Source: UBA4729 sp038236865 (GTDB lineage: Bacteria > Patescibacteriota > Saccharimonadia > Saccharimonadales > UBA4665). Taken from it: a stretch of DNA of 15,912 nucleotides. The DNA lies in assembly GCA_038236865.1 (NCBI GenBank), contig JBBRZI010000028.1, positions 1 to 15,912 of the forward strand. The letters run 5' to 3'. The position numbers and the translations under genes are program-made. A model generated the notes under the pieces. The model was given only the letters and a program-made list of their open reading frames with translations. It was not told the DNA's origin and did not search any database. Below, one piece after another: positions 1 through 6,615 of the stretch (the first letter of the stretch is position 1; every line of letters starts with the position of its first letter).

Positions 1-299
1 CCCTGGGTATCGATCACGAAGTGTAGTTTATTGTAGTAAATGCCACCGTTGTTATTGAGGCTGGCAATTAGCGGGACGTTGGCTTGACGAGTGCCGATAT
101 AGGCTGGGGCGATCTTGTAGTTAGCGGTGGCGCTGGTCTGACCGCTAATCTCCCCGGTCTTCCCCTCCAGCGCGTAGTTGGCAGTCGACGCCGTACCACC
201 GCCACTGCCAAAACCATAGCTGTTGAGTCTATAGTTGGTCGTGAACGGCATGACTGCAAACAGTAATAACCCTATACTTCCGGCAAACAACTTGTGCAT
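1..299 (-). CDS. Partial secreted surface-type protein (5' end only; runs off the left edge)
   Basis: An uninterrupted reading frame starts with ATG at 299-297 and stays open to base 1, giving about 99 residues of an incomplete protein. It begins MHKLFAGSIGLLLFAVMP, a hydrophobic signal peptide or anchor after one lysine. A low-complexity Gly/Ser/Thr/Asn stretch follows, holding two spaced units of the form T-A-N-Y (STANYALEGKTGE and SATANYKIAPAYIG). After that comes a likely beta-sandwich start (residues ~75-99, with NNNGGIYYNKLHFVID). The composition suggests an exported wall or surface protein. From memory, CPR bacteria encode large secreted proteins with similar openings, sometimes followed by fibronectin-type domains, but the downstream part is outside the window. 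There is no Shine-Dalgarno. A promoter ends 10 nt before the ATG, so the mRNA is probably nearly leaderless. The function is not recognised. Confidence 0.72.
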   Translation of the reverse strand, partial: MHKLFAGSIGLLLFAVMPFTTNYRLNSYGFGSGGGTASTANYALEGKTGEISGQTSATANYKIAPAYIGTRQANVPLIASLNNNGGIYYNKLHFVIDTQ

Positions 300-309
300 A
301 TTGCTTTAA

Positions 310-338
310 AGTATAGAAACTTATCCAGACTATTGCAA
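310..338 (-). promoter_or_regulatory. Promoter of the left-edge secreted protein gene
   Basis: Read on the minus strand, a -35 box TTGCAA (338-333) and a -10 box TATACT (315-310) are separated by exactly 17 bp. The -10 ends 10 nt before the ATG, so transcription would start only a few nucleotides from the start codon. This is the best two-box promoter in the window. Confidence 0.6.
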
Positions 339-423
339 TCTACTCGCATCCAGTCCCAACCCCCCAGTGTTTCGTCCATACTCCGACCTCTCTCCGCCAG
401 CCTTCATTCAAGCTGGGGGCAGG

Positions 424-624
424 CCTGAAATCGTTTCAGAACCCCCGCCGCAATTCCACGGACGTTAAACTCTATGTATTATGTATATGTAGTTATCTTA
501 TTTCCTGAACAACTCAAACCCCGGAGTGAAATGACAAATGGAAAATGGTGAATAATTTGGTGAATGAAAACCGTTAAATCCGAAATATCCTAGCCTGGAT
601 ACCGGATCAAGTTCGGCATGACAG
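424..624. repeat. Long degenerate interspersed repeat, copy A
   Basis: This is the main content of the gene-free gap 300-678. It starts with a small palindrome (CTGAAA, TCG, TTTCAG at 425-439). A middle segment holds AACTCAAA, then GTGAAATGACA and GGTGAATAATTTG. It ends in a 34-bp module, TAGCCTGGATACCGG and then CGGCATGACAG, at 591-624. The same modules in the same order and orientation recur at 12525-12713, and the terminal module alone recurs at 9123-9156 and about 9494-9521. No ORF with a credible start was found in the gap. Confidence 0.6.
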
Positions 625-678
625 CGCACGCACCTGGCGTATCGGCGGAGCTACCTCATAAACTATAATCTTCTAAAG

Positions 679-1539
679 CTACGGCAAAAAATGATCGACA
701 GAAATTGTCAGGCAGAGGACCGTCATGACGAGCAGTGAAAACCCAAACATCTGACGAGCCCAACGCGAATCATCGACGGCGAAGAACCCCCGTAGGCTTA
801 GCCCCGTCCAAGCCAAGCCAAGTAACAGCGCCACCGCAAGGTAGACCCGCCCGGTATAGCCAAAAACGCTTAGCAAAGCACTTACCACCGCAAACCCAAT
901 CGTATAGGCCACTATTTGCAGCTTAGTTGCCCGCGCGCCTTTGGCTACGGGCAACACAGGCAGGCCGGCGCTCGTGTAATCCTTCACTCGATACATGGCG
1001 ATCGCAAAAAAATGCGGCATCTGCCAAAAAACTAATATCAGAAAAAGCAGCAAGGCCGCGCCGTCCAGCTGATTCGTCACCGCACAGTAGCCAACCACTG
1101 GCGGGACTGCTCCAGACACGCTCCCGACGAGGGTGCCAAGAGCTGAACGACGCTTCCAGAAACCATACACTACCACGTACATCACAAAGCCAAACAGTGC
1201 GAGTAGTGCAGTCAGCCCGTTCGTATATGTCACCAGGACGACTCCCCCGGCGGTCCCGAGCAAAGCAGCATAGATAATAGCGCTCCGGCCAGAAATCAAC
1301 CCTCGCGCCAGCGCCCGCTGCTTCGTGCGGGCCATTTTAGAATCGATACCGCGGTCAATGTAGTTGTTAAAAACGCAAGCCGAGGCAATTACCAACGACA
1401 AGCCCCCAATGGTGGCGACCAACAGACCAACATCGACGTGGCCGCGCGCGGCCAGCAAAAAACCGGCAACGGCGCTGAGCGCATTGCCGCGGATAATCCC
1501 TGGTTTAGTGAGGTAGTAGTAGTCTTTGAGCGTGGCCAC
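679..1539 (-). CDS. cyoE: Protohaem IX farnesyltransferase (haem O synthase)
   Basis: This UbiA-superfamily membrane prenyltransferase (CyoE/CtaB/COX10 family) attaches a farnesyl group to protohaem, making haem O for the bo3-type oxidase encoded just upstream. The aspartate-rich prenyl-diphosphate motif is clear: N58-N-Y-I-D62-R-G-I-D66 followed by a basic R71-T-K. The family signature WQMPHFFAIA (172-181) and D187-Y-T-S-A-G are also present, with about eight hydrophobic segments. I chose GTG at 1539-1537, two nt after the cyoD stop, with GAAGG about 11 nt upstream, giving 286 residues, close to the usual ~290-300. The frame stays open to an ATG at 1686, but that start would add about 49 non-homologous residues lying entirely over cyoD. 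It is the last gene of the cyo operon. Function is certain from family motifs; the exact start is inferred. Confidence 0.93.
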   Translation of the reverse strand: MATLKDYYYLTKPGIIRGNALSAVAGFLLAARGHVDVGLLVATIGGLSLVIASACVFNNYIDRGIDSKMARTKQRALARGLISGRSAIIYAALLGTAGGVVLVTYTNGLTALLALFGFVMYVVVYGFWKRRSALGTLVGSVSGAVPPVVGYCAVTNQLDGAALLLFLILVFWQMPHFFAIAMYRVKDYTSAGLPVLPVAKGARATKLQIVAYTIGFAVVSALLSVFGYTGRVYLAVALLLGLAWTGLSLRGFFAVDDSRWARQMFGFSLLVMTVLCLTISVDHFLP

Positions 1540-1541
1540 CG

Positions 1542-1922
1542 CTACAAGCCTTCGTGGTCGCGCAGGTAGGTTTTGGTCTGCGCCGGTGACATCGTCCGAT
1601 AGTTCAAGTTTTTCATGATCCACAACGAACCACCGGCGATAATCACGACAATGAGCAACATAAACAGAAACGCTGCTAGCTTCCATCTCGGTTTAGACTC
1701 TCGTCCCAGATGCAGAAAGAATAATAGTTGGACGAGCAACTGCACGACGGCCAAGCCGAGAATAGTGAATATCAAAGCCCAGCCCGCCAAAACGTGGTTC
1801 ACGACCAATTGATAGGCGGCGAGCGTCAAAATAATCGAAGCCAAAAACCCAATGGTGTAAGTCATCAGGCTACCCTGACCGACTTCGTGTTGCGTATCGA
1901 CGACGCGTGTTCCGTGGCTCAT
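1542..1922 (-). CDS. cyoD: Cytochrome bo3 quinol oxidase subunit IV
   Basis: This is the small three-helix subunit of the bo3-type quinol oxidase, thought to stabilise CuB and subunit I during assembly. The 126 residues begin MSHGTRVVDT and contain three hydrophobic helices (about 21-41, 45-72 and 79-101). The second ends in the family-typical segment VQLLFFLHLG. The E. coli subunit is about 109 residues, so this one carries a slightly longer C-terminal tail. The chosen ATG (1922-1920) overlaps the cyoC stop as ATGA, the usual sign of translational coupling. An ATG at 1970 in the same frame would add 16 residues inside cyoC and is less likely. Sequence conservation is modest in this family, so the call rests on topology, motif and operon position together. 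Confidence 0.9.
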   Translation of the reverse strand: MSHGTRVVDTQHEVGQGSLMTYTIGFLASIILTLAAYQLVVNHVLAGWALIFTILGLAVVQLLVQLLFFLHLGRESKPRWKLAAFLFMLLIVVIIAGGSLWIMKNLNYRTMSPAQTKTYLRDHEGL

Positions 1923-2521
1923 AGCGGCAACCCGCCCATGAGATAGACAATTGTAAATATGAAAATCCAAATAATATCCAGGAAGTGCCAGAATAAGCTC
2001 AGTAACGTCAGACGGCGGAGCGTGATGGTCGTAATGCCACGGCGGGCAACGGCGAAGCCGGTTATACCCATCCAGAGCAAACCAGTCGCAATGTGCAAAC
2101 CGTGGGTCCCAACCAGTGTAAAGAAAGCCGACAGAAAGCCGCTGCGCCGCCAGCTATTGCCCTCAATGACCAGGTGGCGGAATTCGGTCAATTCCATTGC
2201 TAAAAATGCCACACCCAAAGCGGCCGTGACCGCCAGCCACACCAAGACCATCTTTTTATCGCTGCGGTGGGCCGCCAACATCATAAGGCCAGCGACGAAG
2301 CTGCTGGTGAGCAATATAAGCGTTTCGACCAACACGAACGGCAAGCTAAACAGTGCTTGCCCACCCGGGCCACCGTTCGTGTTATTGTGCAGGACCGCAT
2401 AGGTCGCAAATAGCGTCGCGAACAGGACGCAATCCGTCATCAGATAAATCCAGAAACCAAACAGCGCTTTGGGGGCCGCTTGGTGGTGAGCGTCGTGGTG
2501 CAGAACTAGCATTTCACTCAT
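1919..2521 (-). CDS. cyoC: Cytochrome bo3 quinol oxidase subunit III
   Basis: This is subunit III of a haem-copper quinol oxidase, a five-helix integral membrane protein that carries no redox centre and supports stable proton uptake by subunit I. The 200 residues match the length of E. coli CyoC (about 204). The protein opens with a His-rich tail, then FGFWIYLMTDCVLFATLFATY (helix 1, about 21-41). The family signatures FFTLVGTHGLHIATGLLW (133-150) and FWHFLDIIWIF (177-187) are present, the latter two in the last two helices. The start codon overlaps the cyoB stop (ATGA at 2518-2521) and its own stop overlaps the cyoD start, so B-C-D are translationally coupled. Confidence 0.96.
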   Translation of the reverse strand: MSEMLVLHHDAHHQAAPKALFGFWIYLMTDCVLFATLFATYAVLHNNTNGGPGGQALFSLPFVLVETLILLTSSFVAGLMMLAAHRSDKKMVLVWLAVTAALGVAFLAMELTEFRHLVIEGNSWRRSGFLSAFFTLVGTHGLHIATGLLWMGITGFAVARRGITTITLRRLTLLSLFWHFLDIIWIFIFTIVYLMGGLPL

Positions 2522-4485
2522 AGGTACCGCCTGCGCTTTGAGCTAGCTTCAAACGCCGCAACTTGTTCAGCCGGCAGATAATAACTGGTATCGTCGTCAT
2601 TCAACCGAATGATAATACAGACGATAACACCCACGAGGCCAACCGGCAGCAGCCAATTAATATGCCAGATGGCCGCAAACCCAAACACAAAGCTAAAACC
2701 GGCGATATACATCCCGAATGGCGTGTTCTTAGGCATGTGGATATCGGCATACTGGGGCTTGGCCGGGGTTTGGCCGTCCCGTTTGGCACCCCAGAACGGA
2801 TCACGGTCGGTTACCGTCGGCGTCATTGCGTAGTTATAAAACGGTGCCGGCGATGCAGTTGACCATTCCAGCGTGCGCCCATTCCAGGGGTCACCGGTTA
2901 CGTCCAGGTGCTGCTTACGCTGCACGATGCTGACGACAAATTGGAGGATTTGGAAGCCGATACCCAAGCAGACGATCAGCACGCCGACACCCGCCACGGC
3001 GAAGAGCCCCTGCCAACCAAGCGAGGCGTCATAATGATCGAGCCGCCGGGTCGCACCCATCAGGCCGAGCACGTAGAGCGGCAGGAATGCCAGCGAAAAG
3101 CCAACCAGCCAGCACCAAAACGCGTACCGACCGAGGCGCTCATTGAGCGTAAAGCCAAATATTTTCGGGAACCAATAAGTAATACCGGCAAAGAAACCGA
3201 ACACCACGCCGCCGACAATCATCATATGAAAGTGCGCCACCAAGAACAGGCTGTTGTGGACTTGGAAGTCGATTGCCGGTACTGACATGAGGACGCCCAT
3301 CATGCCGCCAATCGTAAAGATCACCACAAAGCCCAAGAACCAGAGCATAGGCGAGGCAAACAGAATCCGGCCGCGGTACATCGTGAACAGCCAGTTAAAC
3401 AATTTGACACCCGTCGGAATTGCAATGATGCCCGTCATGATACCGAAGAAGGCGTTGACATTGGCCCCCGCCCCCATCGTAAAGAAGTGATGCAACCAAA
3501 CGATAAATGACAACACGGCGATTGAGCCCGTCGCCCAGACCATCGAGCTGTAGCCAAACAAGCGTTTACGCGAAAAGGTTGCCACAATCTCCGAATAGAC
3601 GCCGAACGCTGGTAGCACCAAAATATAAACTTCGGGGTGCCCCCACGCCCAAATAAGGTTGATATACATCATTGGGTTGCCGCCAAAGTCCGAGGTAAAG
3701 AAGTGCATACCGAGACTGCGATCGAGCGCCAGCATTGCCAACGTGGCCGTTAGAATTGGAAAGGCAAAGATAACCATCACCATACTCCACAGTACGGTCC
3801 AGGTGAACATCGGCATTTTCATCAGCGTCAAGCCCGGGCAGCGCATTTTAAGGATCGTCACAATAAAGTTAATGCCCGACAGCAGACTCCCAATCCCGGC
3901 AATCTGCAGGCTCCAGATCCAGTAATCGACGCCAACGCCCGGACTATAGGCAATGCCTGACAATGGCGGATAGGCCAGCCAGCCAGCCGCCGAGAATTCA
4001 CCGATCACCAACGACAAATTAATGAGCACCATCCCGGCACCAAAGAGCCAAAAACTAATCGAATTCAAGAACGGAAAAGCGACGTCGCGGGCACCAATCT
4101 GCAGCGGGACTATCAGATTAATCAGGCCAAACATTAATCCCATCGCCACAAAGAAGATCATGATCGTGCCGTGAGCCGAGAAAATCTGCTGAAAGTGATC
4201 AGGGTTCAAAAAGCCATGTGCACTCCCCACCGAGGTGGCTTGCTGGCCGCGAATCATCAGGGCATCAACAATGCCACGTAGCAGCATCAGCACGGCAACG
4301 ACAATGTACATCACGCCGATTCGTTTCGGATCGAGCGAAGTCAGCCACTCGTTCCAGAGCCACTTCCAACGCTTCAGGTAGGTCAGGAGTACGACCACAC
4401 CAAGACCCGCCAAAACCATCGAGATTTGCCCGCCGAGGACTATCGGACCATGCTGCAAGGCTTGAATATTTAATTTTCCTAACAT
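2518..4485 (-). CDS. cyoB: Cytochrome bo3 quinol oxidase subunit I (catalytic)
   Basis: This catalytic haem-copper oxidase subunit oxidises quinol, reduces O2 to water and pumps protons. At 655 residues it compares with about 663 in E. coli, and it aligns with my recollection of that protein almost without gaps, offset by one residue. The quinol-site residues R70, D74, H97 and Q100 are present, as is the low-spin haem ligand H105. The D-channel entry lies in QIGARDVAFPF (about D134). The CuB/active-site HPEVY (about H283, E285, Y287) contains the cross-linked His-Tyr and the proton-relay Glu of A1-type enzymes. HH at about 332-333, the K-channel Lys (about 361, in PTGVKLFNW) and the distal HFH (about 418-420) are also conserved. 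The intact quinol site marks it as a quinol oxidase rather than a cytochrome c oxidase. A 47-nt gap separates it from cyoA, with AGGA about 11 nt before the ATG. Confidence 0.98.
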   Translation of the reverse strand: MLGKLNIQALQHGPIVLGGQISMVLAGLGVVVLLTYLKRWKWLWNEWLTSLDPKRIGVMYIVVAVLMLLRGIVDALMIRGQQATSVGSAHGFLNPDHFQQIFSAHGTIMIFFVAMGLMFGLINLIVPLQIGARDVAFPFLNSISFWLFGAGMVLINLSLVIGEFSAAGWLAYPPLSGIAYSPGVGVDYWIWSLQIAGIGSLLSGINFIVTILKMRCPGLTLMKMPMFTWTVLWSMVMVIFAFPILTATLAMLALDRSLGMHFFTSDFGGNPMMYINLIWAWGHPEVYILVLPAFGVYSEIVATFSRKRLFGYSSMVWATGSIAVLSFIVWLHHFFTMGAGANVNAFFGIMTGIIAIPTGVKLFNWLFTMYRGRILFASPMLWFLGFVVIFTIGGMMGVLMSVPAIDFQVHNSLFLVAHFHMMIVGGVVFGFFAGITYWFPKIFGFTLNERLGRYAFWCWLVGFSLAFLPLYVLGLMGATRRLDHYDASLGWQGLFAVAGVGVLIVCLGIGFQILQFVVSIVQRKQHLDVTGDPWNGRTLEWSTASPAPFYNYAMTPTVTDRDPFWGAKRDGQTPAKPQYADIHMPKNTPFGMYIAGFSFVFGFAAIWHINWLLPVGLVGVIVCIIIRLNDDDTSYYLPAEQVAAFEASSKRRRYL

Positions 4486-4532
4486 GCTACGAATAGTTCC
4501 TGGTTACGCGTTTTATAGTATCGTTTTGGGGT

Positions 4533-5435
4533 TTATTCATGAGCTGCCTGGCTCGTAGTTATGCCGGCCATGGGCTGGGACGAAGGCATATATTTCGTTA
4601 CTATCGTATCATACAGACCGCTCGGCTGGGACGAATAACTGGCGGCTACATTGTTCTGGCTGGGGAGCGCCAGCTTGGCGTATTCGGCCATGGTCAGCTT
4701 GGGTGCCGTACGTTTTACCGTTTGCGCCCAGCTGTCAAAATCGCCGCGCGTCGTGGACTTGGCCATAAAATTCATACCGGCAAAGCCTTCCCCGCTCAAA
4801 TTAGCCGATGAACCGCGGTAGCTGCCCGACCCGTCGGCCATCAAATGCAGCTGGGTCGACATACCAGCCATCGCGTAGACTTGCCCACCGAGCTGGGGAA
4901 TCCAAAACGAATTCATCGGCGCATCGGACGTTATTTGAAAATTAACTGGCGTGTTTTGCGGGAACTGCACGTAATTAATCGTCGCGATATGTTGCTCGGG
5001 GTAGATAAATAACCATTTCCACTGCAACGCTACCACCTGAATAGTAATCGGTGGGTTACCGCTCGCCAGCGGTTTAAATGGATCGAGCGCCTGTGAGCTT
5101 TGCCACGTCATAACCGAAATAATACTGAGCAGTACCAGGGGCACACCCCACCAAGCGGCCTCAATCAGGCGATTGCGGTCCCAGTCCGGTGTGTAGGCAG
5201 CGGCGGTATTATGCTCACGGTACTTCCAGGCAATAAAGAACGTTAACCCAAATACCGGAATAACGACAATCAGCATCAGCAGCGTGATGGTAATCATGAG
5301 GCTGCGCTCTTTGTGGGCGATAAGCCCATGGGGGTTCAGCACCGCCACGTCGAGGCCGCGGAGATAATTCGCGGCGAACAGCCCAGCTCCTAGCAAGAGT
5401 ACGAAAGAACCGATTAGGGTAAGTTTTTTGCTCAT
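4533..5435 (-). CDS. cyoA: Cytochrome bo3 quinol oxidase subunit II, cysteine-free
   Basis: This is subunit II of the quinol oxidase: an N-terminal hydrophobic segment (about 5-22), a transmembrane hairpin (about 45-70 and 92-110), and an extracytoplasmic cupredoxin-fold domain (about 120-230) with QWKWLFIYPEQ (138-148). The CuA loop of cytochrome c oxidases is replaced by ANLSGEGFAGM (211-221), with no Cys or His ligands, as expected for a quinol-oxidising enzyme. The whole protein contains no cysteine. E. coli CyoA is a lipoprotein with a lipobox cysteine; here the equivalent stretch reads VLLLGAGLFAA, so this subunit should stay membrane-anchored without lipid. The start has a good Shine-Dalgarno (GGGAG, about 6 nt upstream). 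It is the first gene of the cyo operon. Confidence 0.96.
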   Translation of the reverse strand: MSKKLTLIGSFVLLLGAGLFAANYLRGLDVAVLNPHGLIAHKERSLMITITLLMLIVVIPVFGLTFFIAWKYREHNTAAAYTPDWDRNRLIEAAWWGVPLVLLSIISVMTWQSSQALDPFKPLASGNPPITIQVVALQWKWLFIYPEQHIATINYVQFPQNTPVNFQITSDAPMNSFWIPQLGGQVYAMAGMSTQLHLMADGSGSYRGSSANLSGEGFAGMNFMAKSTTRGDFDSWAQTVKRTAPKLTMAEYAKLALPSQNNVAASYSSQPSGLYDTIVTKYMPSSQPMAGITTSQAAHE

Positions 5436-5486
5436 CGTTTACTCCCGTAATCATAGCATAAGCCCTTCGCAGACAACGAAGTGATA

Positions 5487-5516
5487 ATGATACAGGAGCG
5501 TAACAGTAGTACCCAA
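5487..5516 (-). promoter_or_regulatory. Possible cyo operon promoter
   Basis: On the minus strand, TTGGGT (5516-5511) and TATCAT (5492-5487) are spaced 18 bp apart. This would start transcription near 5480, about 45 nt before the cyoA ATG. It is the best two-box candidate in the 193-bp region between the divergent cyoA and yggT genes, but neither box is a perfect match. Confidence 0.35.
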
Positions 5517-5581
5517 AATGCTGTGTACATTTATCGCTATCAATAATACTAGAACCAGTGTATAACTGCCTTAACTAGCGT

Positions 5582-5599
5582 CGCTGCCTACGGTAGCGA
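5582..5599. promoter_or_regulatory. Short inverted repeat upstream of yggT
   Basis: CGCTGCC and GGTAGCG flank a TAC loop (7 bp including one G-T pair), about 20 nt before the yggT ribosome binding site. It could be a leader hairpin or an operator between the divergent genes. It has no T-run, so it is not a typical terminator. Confidence 0.3.
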
Positions 5600-5628
5600 G
5601 TTGGCGTATTAACAATCAAGGAGCAACC

Positions 5629-6036
5629 ATGGCCCGAGAAATTCAACAAGTTCGCCGAACTGACAGCAACGGGGATAACACCCAAAGAACCCGCATCGTC
5701 GAAACACCCGATGATCTCACCACGACTGATAATGCGGCACCAACCGGCCAAAACCTGGCCACCCGTATCATCTGGTATATCACGGGCGTGCTCCTCGTAT
5801 TACTAGCCTTTCGTTTCGTCTTGGCACTTTTAGGCGCCGACCCAAATAATGGGTTTGCTAACTTCATATACAGCGCTAGCCACCCGTTTGTAGCGCCCTT
5901 TTTTAGCTTGTTTGGCTACAATCTACACTATGGGGTTTCGCGGTTCGAGACCTTCACGCTTGTTACTATGGCCGTCTATGCGATCTTGGCCTTCGGCCTT
6001 GATCGATTGGTGACAATCAACCAAGCTCGCGCCTAG
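5629..6036 (+). CDS. YggT-family integral membrane protein
   Basis: 135 residues. A polar N-terminal tail of about 45 residues (rich in Thr, Asp, Asn) is followed by a YggT-type unit: a hydrophobic helix (about 46-69) ending in FRFVLALLGAD, a re-entrant-like segment YSASHPFVAPFFSLFG (81-96), and a second helix (about 107-127). The combination of R62, the N-x-F motif and the S-x-P-F-V-x-P-F pattern is diagnostic of the YggT (CCB3-like) family. Family members have been linked to envelope, osmotic-stress or cell-division roles, but no reaction is established. The ribosome binding site is strong (AAGGAG, about 6 nt upstream). The gene is monocistronic: divergent from cyoA and closed by a strong terminator 20 nt after the stop. 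The family call is secure; the role is unknown. Confidence 0.88.
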   Translation: MAREIQQVRRTDSNGDNTQRTRIVETPDDLTTTDNAAPTGQNLATRIIWYITGVLLVLLAFRFVLALLGADPNNGFANFIYSASHPFVAPFFSLFGYNLHYGVSRFETFTLVTMAVYAILAFGLDRLVTINQARA

Positions 6037-6054
6037 GCTTGCCGGCGCACCAAC

Positions 6055-6083
6055 AAAAGAGCCGCACTCGCGGCTCTTTTTTT
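6055..6083. terminator. Strong bidirectional intrinsic terminator
   Basis: The stem AAAAGAGCCGC pairs with GCGGCTCTTTT around an ACTC loop. It is followed by a T-run on the plus strand, and the mirror A-run makes it work on the minus strand too. It ends yggT from the left and the tiny-ORF unit from the right. Confidence 0.92.
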
Positions 6084-6103
6084 ACCTTTATGACCGGACG
6101 GTT

Positions 6104-6214
6104 TTAGCCGCGACGGGCAATCCGGGCGCGTAAGTCACCCCAGCCGGCCTGACCTGCCTCATCCATCTGTCTAAATTGTTGGTCAGCGATTTTATCCCAA
6201 TTGCGTCGGCTCAT
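6104..6214 (-). CDS. 36-residue protein of unknown function
   Basis: A tiny reading frame that automated calling could easily miss: ATG at 6214-6212, TAA at 6106-6104. The Shine-Dalgarno is excellent (AGGAG at 6226-6222, 7 nt before the ATG), and the stop lies 21 nt from a strong terminator. The peptide begins MSRRNWDKIADQQFRQMDE and ends in a basic tail, DLRARIARRG. It is polar, has no membrane segment or Cys, and looks largely helical with two Trp residues. I recognise no family. Together with the 27-codon ORF at 6465-6548 and the folded region between them, it appears to belong to one minus-strand transcript. The case rests on the ribosome binding site, the intact frame and the terminator position, not on homology. 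Confidence 0.6.
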   Translation of the reverse strand: MSRRNWDKIADQQFRQMDEAGQAGWGDLRARIARRG

Positions 6215-6230
6215 TTTTTATCTCCTGCTT

Positions 6231-6464
6231 AAGTACCCTCCCAACTATAGGTGTTTGGATTGGGCTTGGCTGTTAGATATCAAGCAGTAATATGACTCAA
6301 AGTCGTGTACCTCTGAGCCGCAGGCGGTTTGCAAACAAACCCCCTAGCAAGTACTGATCAGTCGTTCTCATGAGGAAACGTACCAGTGTTTCCGCTCAAA
6401 AACTATTGCCAGCGGCTAGGGGGTCCAGACTAAAGCGAGCATTGTAGTGGGATTAGAGCAGCCG
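6231..6464. ncRNA. Candidate structured RNA between two tiny ORFs (strand uncertain)
   Basis: This non-coding stretch is dense in complementary arms. Outer pairing: AGTC (6301) with GACT, TG with CA, ACC with GGT. A hairpin GGTTTG/CAAACC with a CAAA loop. A long-range helix CCCCCTAGC with GCTAGGGGG enclosing about 65 nt. Inside that, GTAC with GTAC and a perfect GGAAAC/GTTTCC hairpin with an 8-nt loop. Further small hairpins (GCTTG/CAAGC, CCGC/GCGG) lie to the left. All pairs are Watson-Crick, so the strand cannot be judged from wobble pairs. Minus-strand transcription from the 6576 promoter would include it. It does not match the core motifs I remember for tmRNA, RNase P, SRP RNA or common riboswitches. 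The call as an RNA gene or leader is inference. Confidence 0.4.
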
Positions 6465-6548
6465 TTACTTCTTAGGGCGTGGCGCCGGAGGGGTCGAAGT
6501 GCTAATCGCCAAAGCGTGCAAATTGCCAAACATCTGTTCAATCGTCAT
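6465..6548 (-). CDS. 27-residue protein of unknown function
   Basis: A tiny reading frame with ATG at 6548-6546 and TAA at 6467-6465. The Shine-Dalgarno is strong (AAAGGAG, about 6 nt upstream) and a perfect TATAAT lies about 28 nt before the start. The peptide starts MTIEQMFGNLHALAIST and ends in a proline/lysine tail PPAPRPKK. It has no membrane segment or Cys and no recognisable family. It could be a short leader peptide controlling the folded region and the second tiny ORF downstream, or a functional small protein. Promoter, ribosome binding site and intact frame support translation; the role is unknown. Confidence 0.55.
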   Translation of the reverse strand: MTIEQMFGNLHALAISTSTPPAPRPKK

Positions 6549-6575
6549 TTAGATTCTCCTTTGTGTTTTATATAA

Positions 6576-6604
6576 ATTATAGTTACAAGCATAGGCGGTT
6601 AGAA
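6576..6604 (-). promoter_or_regulatory. Promoter of the tiny-ORF unit
   Basis: On the minus strand, a perfect -10 TATAAT (6581-6576) sits 17 bp from a weak -35, TTCTAA (6604-6599). The expected start is near 6569, giving a leader of about 20 nt that contains the AAGGAG site of the 27-codon ORF. Confidence 0.55.
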
Positions 6605-6615
6605 TTGTTTGCTAT

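Noticed and set aside
1540..1686. Upstream extension of cyoE to an ATG inside cyoD
   Set aside because: The added residues are non-homologous and lie entirely over cyoD. The GTG two nt after the cyoD stop gives the normal family length.
927..3925. Numerous plus-strand ORFs opposite the cyo genes
   Set aside because: All are antisense to well-supported genes and have no start signals or recognisable domains.
4533..5435. Cytochrome c oxidase subunit II (CuA type)
   Set aside because: CuA ligands are absent and subunit I has the full quinol-binding set, so it is a quinol oxidase subunit.
6353..6395. Hammerhead-like core (CTGAT...GAAAC) in the folded region
   Set aside because: The sequence reads CTGATCA rather than CTGANGA, so the essential G is missing, and the flanking stems do not fit a hammerhead.
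6231..6464. tmRNA, RNase P or SRP RNA in the non-coding stretch
   Set aside because: It has no tRNA-like ends or tag frame, no RNase P conserved core and no SRP GGAA-loop motif. GAGGAAAC is only a partial resemblance to RNase P.
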